Of a stretch of 64,000 nt of DNA, positions 60,031 through 64,000 are shown one piece after another. The notes beneath the pieces are model-generated. The model made no database searches. It saw only the letters and a list, made by a program, of their open reading frames with translations, and had not been told where the DNA came from. Positions within the stretch are counted from its first letter, which is position 1. Every line of letters begins with the position of its first letter. Position numbers and translations under genes: made by a program. Source of the stretch: Candidatus Methylomirabilota bacterium. GTDB lineage: Bacteria > Methylomirabilota > Methylomirabilia > Rokubacteriales > CSP1-6. The stretch lies in the NCBI GenBank assembly GCA_035709005.1, contig DASTFB010000040.1, forward strand, positions 32,984-96,983. The letters run 5' to 3'.

Positions 60031-60582
60031 CTAGCGGGGCTTCACCAGGAACCGCGATCGCCGGTTCTGGGTCCAGCAGCGCTCGTTGTCTTCAGCACAG
60101 AGCGGCCGCTCCTCGCCGTAGCTCAGAACTTTGATGCGGCTCCGCTCCACGCCCTGCGCGACGAGGTAATTCATCGCGGCCACCGCCCGCCGTTCGCCCA
60201 GCGCCAAATTGAACTCGTGCTTGCTCCCGGTGACCCCGCGATTGTCGCAGTGGCCTTCGATGAGCACCACCTGGTCGGGATTCGCGCGAAGCCACGCGGC
60301 GTTGGCGTCCAGGATCCTGGCGTCGCCGGGCCGGATCGCGGCTTCTCCGAAGTCGAAGTAGATGTCACGCAATTCCGGGATCGCCTCGTAGTCTCGGAGT
60401 CGGGGCAGGCCGATGGTCGCCGGGGGCGCGGATGCGGCGGGTTGCTGCGCCGCGGCAGGCGTGCTCGCCTGGGCCAGGACGCCGGTGCCCTGGGCGAGGG
60501 CCGTGGGGCCAGCCCCCGGGGCGACGAACCCGGCCGACACGATGGCTGTGAAGGCGATGACGCGCGATCCATAGATCTTCAT
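60031..60582 (-). CDS. Pal/OmpA-domain exported protein without lipobox
   Basis: A 183-residue exported protein. Start 60582 has GGAGG seven bases upstream. The signal peptide VIAFTAIVSAGFVAPGAGPT lacks a lipobox cysteine, unlike true Pal. The C-terminal OmpA domain has IYFDFGEAAIRPGDARILDA, VVLIEGHCDNRGVTGSKHEF and NLALGERRAVAAMNYLVAQG, the peptidoglycan-binding pattern. Two further cysteines lie near the end (RPLCAEDNERCWTQN). It may link the outer membrane region to the wall through other contacts. A strong housekeeping-type promoter precedes it. Confidence 0.88.
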   Translation of the reverse strand: MKIYGSRVIAFTAIVSAGFVAPGAGPTALAQGTGVLAQASTPAAAQQPAASAPPATIGLPRLRDYEAIPELRDIYFDFGEAAIRPGDARILDANAAWLRANPDQVVLIEGHCDNRGVTGSKHEFNLALGERRAVAAMNYLVAQGVERSRIKVLSYGEERPLCAEDNERCWTQNRRSRFLVKPR

Positions 60583-60620
60583 GGCTACCTCCATGCCGCA
60601 CTGTCGCTGGAGAATCCCCG

Positions 60621-60648
60621 AATATAGGGCCGTCACGGACCAAGTCAA
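60621..60648 (-). promoter_or_regulatory. Sigma-70-type promoter of the Pal-like gene
   Basis: On the minus strand TTGACT, a 16-base spacer and TATATT form one of the best housekeeping promoters in the window, about 40 bases upstream of the Pal-like start. Confidence 0.65.
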
Positions 60649-60698
60649 GCGATCTGCTACACTACCCGCTCACCGCGGACCCCCGACTGGAGGAGACC

Positions 60699-61127
60699 AT
60701 GCTGCCCAAACATCCGTCGGCGCCGCCGGGGACCTTCGATGCGGTGCGGGACGGCCTGGTCGACGTCTCCTATGTCACGGCGAGCTACACCCCGGCCCGA
60801 CACGTCCTGCCGCTCCTGCCGGAGCTGCCGGGCAGCGGCGAAACGGCGCTGAGCAACTCCGTCGCCTACTCCCGCGTCCACTGGAAGCACTTCCACAAGG
60901 TCGGCGAGTACCGGGGCGTGAAGCTGCTCGGCGTGTTCACCGATGGGCCGGGCCAGATGTTCACCAAGCGGACGGTGAGCGGGACCAACGACGTGCAGGG
61001 CCTCAAGATCCGCACGGGCGGGGGCGTGGCCGAGGCGGTGGCCAAGGCGCTCGGCGCCGCCGCGTTCGTCAAGCCGGCCCCGGAATCCTTCGAGCTCTTG
61101 AAATCCGGCGTGGCCGTGAAGAGCTGA
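60699..61127 (+). pseudogene. TRAP transporter solute-binding protein (DctP-like), truncated at both ends
   Basis: ATG 60699 has GGAGGAG upstream, but the product lacks a signal peptide and opens in the middle of the domain: PPGTFDAVRDGLVDVSYVTA. It continues GVKLLGVFTDGPGQMFTKRT and VSGTNDVQGLKIRTGGGVAE, a recognisable DctP core, then stops after 142 residues, where about 330 are usual. The stop lies in sequence whose other frame reads EELKKTRGQ, a plausible original C terminus. Both the N-terminal 80 and the C-terminal 100 residues are missing. Confidence 0.7.
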
Positions 61128-61143
61128 AGAAGACCCGCGGCCA

Positions 61144-61617
61144 GTGACCGCGTCCGAGTCCCGATGGGAGCGGGGCGCCGACGCGGTCCTCGGCATCGCC
61201 GCCTCCATCCTGCTCATGGCCTTGATGCTGTTGACGGTCGTCGACGTGATGGGGCGCTACGTCCTCAACCGGCCTCTGGCCGGCGCTTTCGAGGTCACCG
61301 AGCTGCTGCTGGTGGTGCTGATCTTCGCGGGTCTGCCACTGGTCTCGTACGCGGACGGGCACGTCACGATGGACTTCATCGATCGGCTCCTGCCCGCCGC
61401 CACCCGGCGGCCGCTCGAACGCGGGGTCCACGTGGTCTCGGCCACGGTGCTGGCCCTGCTCAGCCGGCTCGTCTGGCTCAAGGCCGATCGGATCTGGGCG
61501 TACCGTGACGCCACCGACGTGCTGCGCATCGTGTACGGGCCCTTCGTCTACTTCATGGCGATCATGATCGCGGTCACCGGCCTGATCCATCTGGCCAAGG
61601 CCCTCGCGCGCCGATGA
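61144..61617 (+). CDS. TRAP transporter small permease (DctQ-like)
   Basis: A 157-residue inner-membrane protein with four helices (ILLMALMLLTVVDVMGRYVL, LLLVVLIFAGLPLVSYADGH). The DVMGRYVLNRPLAGAFEVTE segment and the late FVYFMAIMIAVTGLIHLAKA are typical of DctQ. Its stop overlaps the DctM start by 4 bases. The neighbouring solute-binding gene is broken, so the transporter would need a binding protein encoded elsewhere. Confidence 0.88.
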   Translation: MTASESRWERGADAVLGIAASILLMALMLLTVVDVMGRYVLNRPLAGAFEVTELLLVVLIFAGLPLVSYADGHVTMDFIDRLLPAATRRPLERGVHVVSATVLALLSRLVWLKADRIWAYRDATDVLRIVYGPFVYFMAIMIAVTGLIHLAKALARR

Positions 61618-62822
61618 CCCAAGGCCTGCTGGGCCTGGTCGCGCTCCTGGCGGTGGCCTTCGCCATCGCCCAGACCAAGATCTACGAGACCGGACGGAAC
61701 TACACGCTGTCGGTGGTGCCGCTGTTCATCCTGATGGGGAACTTCACCACGCGGGCCGGCATGTCGGAGGAGCTCTTTCGCGCCGCCTACGCCTTCATCG
61801 GGCACCTGCGCGGGGGGTTGGCCATGGCCACCATCGTGGCCTCGGCGGGCTTCGGAGCGATCTGCGGGTCTTCGATCGCCACCGCGGCCACCATGGCCAA
61901 GGTGGCCTACCCCTCCATGAAGCGGTTCCGCTACTCCGACCGGCTCGCCGCCGGCGCGATCGCCTCGGGCGGCACGCTGGGCATCCTGATCCCGCCGTCC
62001 ACGATCATGGTGATCTACGGGGTGTTCACCGAGACCAACATCGGCAAGCTGTTCGCCGCCGGCATCGTGCCCGGCATCATCGCCGCCCTGCTGCTGTGCG
62101 TGGCCGTGGCGTACGTCACCTGGCGGGATGCCGACGCGGGACCCGCAGGCGAGCGGTCCCCGTGGCGCGTCCGCTGGCTGGCCCTCAAGGAGGTCTGGGC
62201 CGTGGCGGCCCTCTTCGTGTTCGTCATCGGCGGCATCTACGTGGGGATGTTCACGGCCACCGAGGGCGCCGGCCTGGGCGCGTTCGGGGCCATGGCGTTC
62301 GCGCTGGGGCGTCGCGCGCTGACCCGGCGGACGCTGTATGCTGCACTCATCGAGAGCGCGCGCACCGCCATGCTGTTCACGATCCTCATCGGCGCGCTGG
62401 TGTTCGCCGAGTTCGTCAACATCACCACGATGCCGGCCGATCTCAAGGCGTTCGTCACCCGCTTCGACGTGCATCCCCTGCTGGCGGTGACGGCGATCTG
62501 CGCCATCTACGTGGTGCTGGGGACGGCCATGGAGGAGCCCTCCATGATCCTGCTCACGATCCCCGTGTTCTTCCCGGTGATCGTGCAGCTCGGCTTCGAC
62601 CCGGTCTGGTTCGGCATCCTGATCGTTACCGTCGTCGAGATCGGCCTGATCAGCCCGCCCGTGGGGATGAACCTCTTCGTGCTCAAGAACCTGCTCCCCG
62701 AGGTGAGCACGGGGACGGTGTTCCGCGGCGTGCTGCCGTTCATGGTCGCCGACGTGGTGCGCCTGGCGATCCTGATCGCCTTCCCGGTGCTCTCCCTGTG
62801 GCTGCCCAGGTTCATGCCGTGA
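61614..62822 (+). CDS. TRAP transporter large permease (DctM-like), probable small N-terminal deletion
   Basis: A 402-residue inner-membrane protein with the DctM signatures YTLSVVPLFILMGNFTTRAG, CGSSIATAATMAKVAYPSMK, ASGGTLGILIPPSTIMVIYG and VVEIGLISPPVGMNLFVLKN. The N terminus runs LLGLVALLAVAFAIAQTKIY straight into ETGRNYTLSVVP, whereas the family has about 30 more residues here (a second helix and loop). An in-frame deletion is likely; whether transport survives is uncertain. It is coupled by overlaps to DctQ upstream and to the MetE-like gene downstream. Confidence 0.85.
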   Translation: MTQGLLGLVALLAVAFAIAQTKIYETGRNYTLSVVPLFILMGNFTTRAGMSEELFRAAYAFIGHLRGGLAMATIVASAGFGAICGSSIATAATMAKVAYPSMKRFRYSDRLAAGAIASGGTLGILIPPSTIMVIYGVFTETNIGKLFAAGIVPGIIAALLLCVAVAYVTWRDADAGPAGERSPWRVRWLALKEVWAVAALFVFVIGGIYVGMFTATEGAGLGAFGAMAFALGRRALTRRTLYAALIESARTAMLFTILIGALVFAEFVNITTMPADLKAFVTRFDVHPLLAVTAICAIYVVLGTAMEEPSMILLTIPVFFPVIVQLGFDPVWFGILIVTVVEIGLISPPVGMNLFVLKNLLPEVSTGTVFRGVLPFMVADVVRLAILIAFPVLSLWLPRFMP

Positions 62823-63967
62823 GCATCGCGCGCGCGGACGTGGTGGGGAGCCTGTTGCGGCCGGCCTATCTGCGCGAGGCGCGGCAGGCCCGGCAGGAGG
62901 GACGGATCGACGCCGACGCGCTCTGGCGGGTCGAGGATCGCGCGGTCCGGGAGGCCATCGCGCTGCAGGAGTCGGCCGGCCTCGACGTCATCACGGACGG
63001 GGAGCTGCGCCGCAACTCGTGGGTCGTCACCATTCCCCTGCGCGAGGCCGGGGTGGCCCGCGCGCCGCTGGCCGGCTACGCGTTCTTGCCGGCCGATCCG
63101 GGGTGGTGGTCGCTCTGGAAGGAGCCCGGCGGCCAGCGCGCCCAGGTGTGGACCGCGCCCACCCGGCCCTTCGTGACCAGGCCGCTCACCGTGGTCCGCG
63201 ACATCGTGGCCGAGGAGTACGCGTTCCTGCGGGCCAACGCCCGGCGTCGGACGAAGTTCACGATCCCCGCGCCTAGCTGGCATCGGATCTTCTGGCATCC
63301 GGAATACTCGCGCGCGGCCTATCCGACGGCCGGCGATCTGCTCCGGGCGATCGCCCGGTACCTGCGCGAGCACGTGGTGGCCAGGATCGTCGCGCTGGGC
63401 GGCGACTACGTCCAGATGGATGCGCCGAACTACGCCCAGTGGCACGTGGACGCGGACAACCGCGCCGCATTCGAGGCCTGGGGCCACGACATGGCGGCGG
63501 AGCTGGTGGAGGACGCCGAGATCGACAACGAGCTGTTCGCCGGGGTGTCGGGGATCACCCGCGCCATCCACATCTGCCGCGGCAACGCGCCCGGGGGACG
63601 CTGGCTGGCCGACGGGGGCTACGAGCGCATCGCCGGCGAGGTCCTGCCCCGGCTGGCAAACTACGACCGCCTCCTGCTGGAGTACGACACCCCGCGGGCG
63701 GGGGACTTCGGCCCGCTCCGACACGTCCGCCCCGACGTCCAGGTGGCGCTCGGCCTGCTGACCACCAAGCGCGGCGCCCTGGAGGACGAGGACGCGGTGG
63801 CGCGGCGCATCCGCGAGGCCGCGGCCATCGTGTCCCTGGAGCGCCTGGCCCTGAGTCCCCAGTGCGGTTTCGCCTCGGGCGAGGCGGGCAACCCGCTCAC
63901 CCCGGCGGAGCAGGAGGCGAAGCTCCGCCTTGTCGGTCGCGTGGCCCGGCGAGTGTGGGCGGGGTAG
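62819..63967 (+). CDS. Cobalamin-independent methionine synthase-like protein (MetE C-terminal family)
   Basis: A 382-residue zinc-type enzyme starting at GTG, overlapping the DctM stop (GTGA). It opens ARADVVGSLLRPAYLREARQ and has LDVITDGELRRNSWVVTIPL, ALGGDYVQMDAPNYAQWHVD, AIHICRGNAPGGRW with the His and Cys zinc ligands, and a final RLALSPQCGFASGEAG with the third Cys ligand. Such short MetE-like proteins include epoxyalkane:CoM transferases and methyltransferases of unknown substrate. The link to a TRAP transporter suggests it acts on an imported acid or thioether; that is inference. Confidence 0.85.
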   Translation: MSIARADVVGSLLRPAYLREARQARQEGRIDADALWRVEDRAVREAIALQESAGLDVITDGELRRNSWVVTIPLREAGVARAPLAGYAFLPADPGWWSLWKEPGGQRAQVWTAPTRPFVTRPLTVVRDIVAEEYAFLRANARRRTKFTIPAPSWHRIFWHPEYSRAAYPTAGDLLRAIARYLREHVVARIVALGGDYVQMDAPNYAQWHVDADNRAAFEAWGHDMAAELVEDAEIDNELFAGVSGITRAIHICRGNAPGGRWLADGGYERIAGEVLPRLANYDRLLLEYDTPRAGDFGPLRHVRPDVQVALGLLTTKRGALEDEDAVARRIREAAAIVSLERLALSPQCGFASGEAGNPLTPAEQEAKLRLVGRVARRVWAG

Positions 63968-64000
63968 ACTCGTGACGCCCCTCGGGGGCTGAGCGAGCTC

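Noticed and set aside
63977..63989. GCCCC-TCG-GGGGC hairpin after the MetE-like gene
   Set aside because: Only 5 bp with a 3-base loop and no T-run; such stems are frequent by chance at this GC content, so I do not call it a terminator.

Overview
The window is dense, high-GC bacterial chromosome with about 60 protein-coding genes on both strands. I see no rRNA, tRNA, CRISPR array, phage or insertion sequence. Gene content points to a Gram-negative, free-living heterotroph: outer-membrane proteins, Pal/OmpA domains, lipoproteins, Tat exporters, TRAP and peptide ABC transporters, several family III or ketoacid CoA-transferases, and the PF04392 type of ABC solute-binding protein. Together with the high GC this resembles Candidatus Rokubacteria (Methylomirabilota) or a related soil lineage. 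That placement is inference; there is no marker gene here to prove it.

Layout, left to right. 1-8.4 kb: a transsulfuration enzyme (partial) coupled to threonine synthase, NIPSNAP and PAC2 proteins, an animal-type haem peroxidase, two decayed genes (MFS carrier, DUF4126), pyruvate kinase and a solute-binding protein. 8.4-26.7 kb: small lipoproteins, flavin reductase, a Tyr/Pro-rich exported protein, dehydrogenases, an SGNH esterase, a pair of unrelated CoA-transferases, a cysteine-free racemase-like protein, a radical SAM protein, an acyl-CoA synthetase-ACP-acyltransferase fusion, two PPOX-like proteins, BrkB, an outer-membrane barrel and a zinc alcohol dehydrogenase. 26.7-29.2 kb: a GH28-like beta-helix enzyme and the wreck of a CBS / DUF1538 / PII-like operon. 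29.2-33.8 kb: a sensor-less sigma-54 activator followed by a sigma-54-type promoter and a run of exported Asn-rich, OmpA-like and small proteins. 33.7-42.1 kb: ketopantoate reductase-like, flavoprotein and TPR genes, a PAS histidine kinase with response regulator, and a LigB-type dioxygenase. 42.1-46.8 kb: two small zinc proteins, a zinc-ribbon adenylate cyclase/ATPase/TPR protein and a peroxiredoxin. 46.8-50.7 kb: a peptide ABC transporter. 50.7-56 kb: MscS, DUF2254, a 5'-truncated antiporter, and a flavoprotein-ferredoxin pair. 56-64 kb: a GAF histidine kinase, a zinc-ribbon/transmembrane/solute-binding fusion, a Pal-like protein, a damaged TRAP transporter and a MetE-like enzyme.

Two themes cut across the window. 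First, several start codons are preceded, in the correct orientation, by GG-N10-GC elements of the sigma-54 -24/-12 type (TGGCAC/T...TGC). These lie ahead of the haem peroxidase, the Asn-rich exported cluster, a conserved Cys-rich protein, a small zinc protein, the GAF kinase and the zinc-ribbon solute-binding fusion. With the activator at 29354 they suggest a sigma-54 regulon for envelope and sensory genes. Palindromes of the form GGGAAAA..TTTTCC may be part of it. Second, many genes are truncated or carry internal deletions (MFS, DUF4126, CBS, DUF1538, PII-like, a membrane protein, two solute-binding proteins, an antiporter, TRAP components). This indicates either deletional erosion or assembly collapse. 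The best candidate for an undescribed system is the sigma-54 controlled exported Asn-rich/OmpA cluster at 29.2-33.8 kb; the zinc-ribbon-anchored solute-binding protein at 57.6-59.8 kb comes second.
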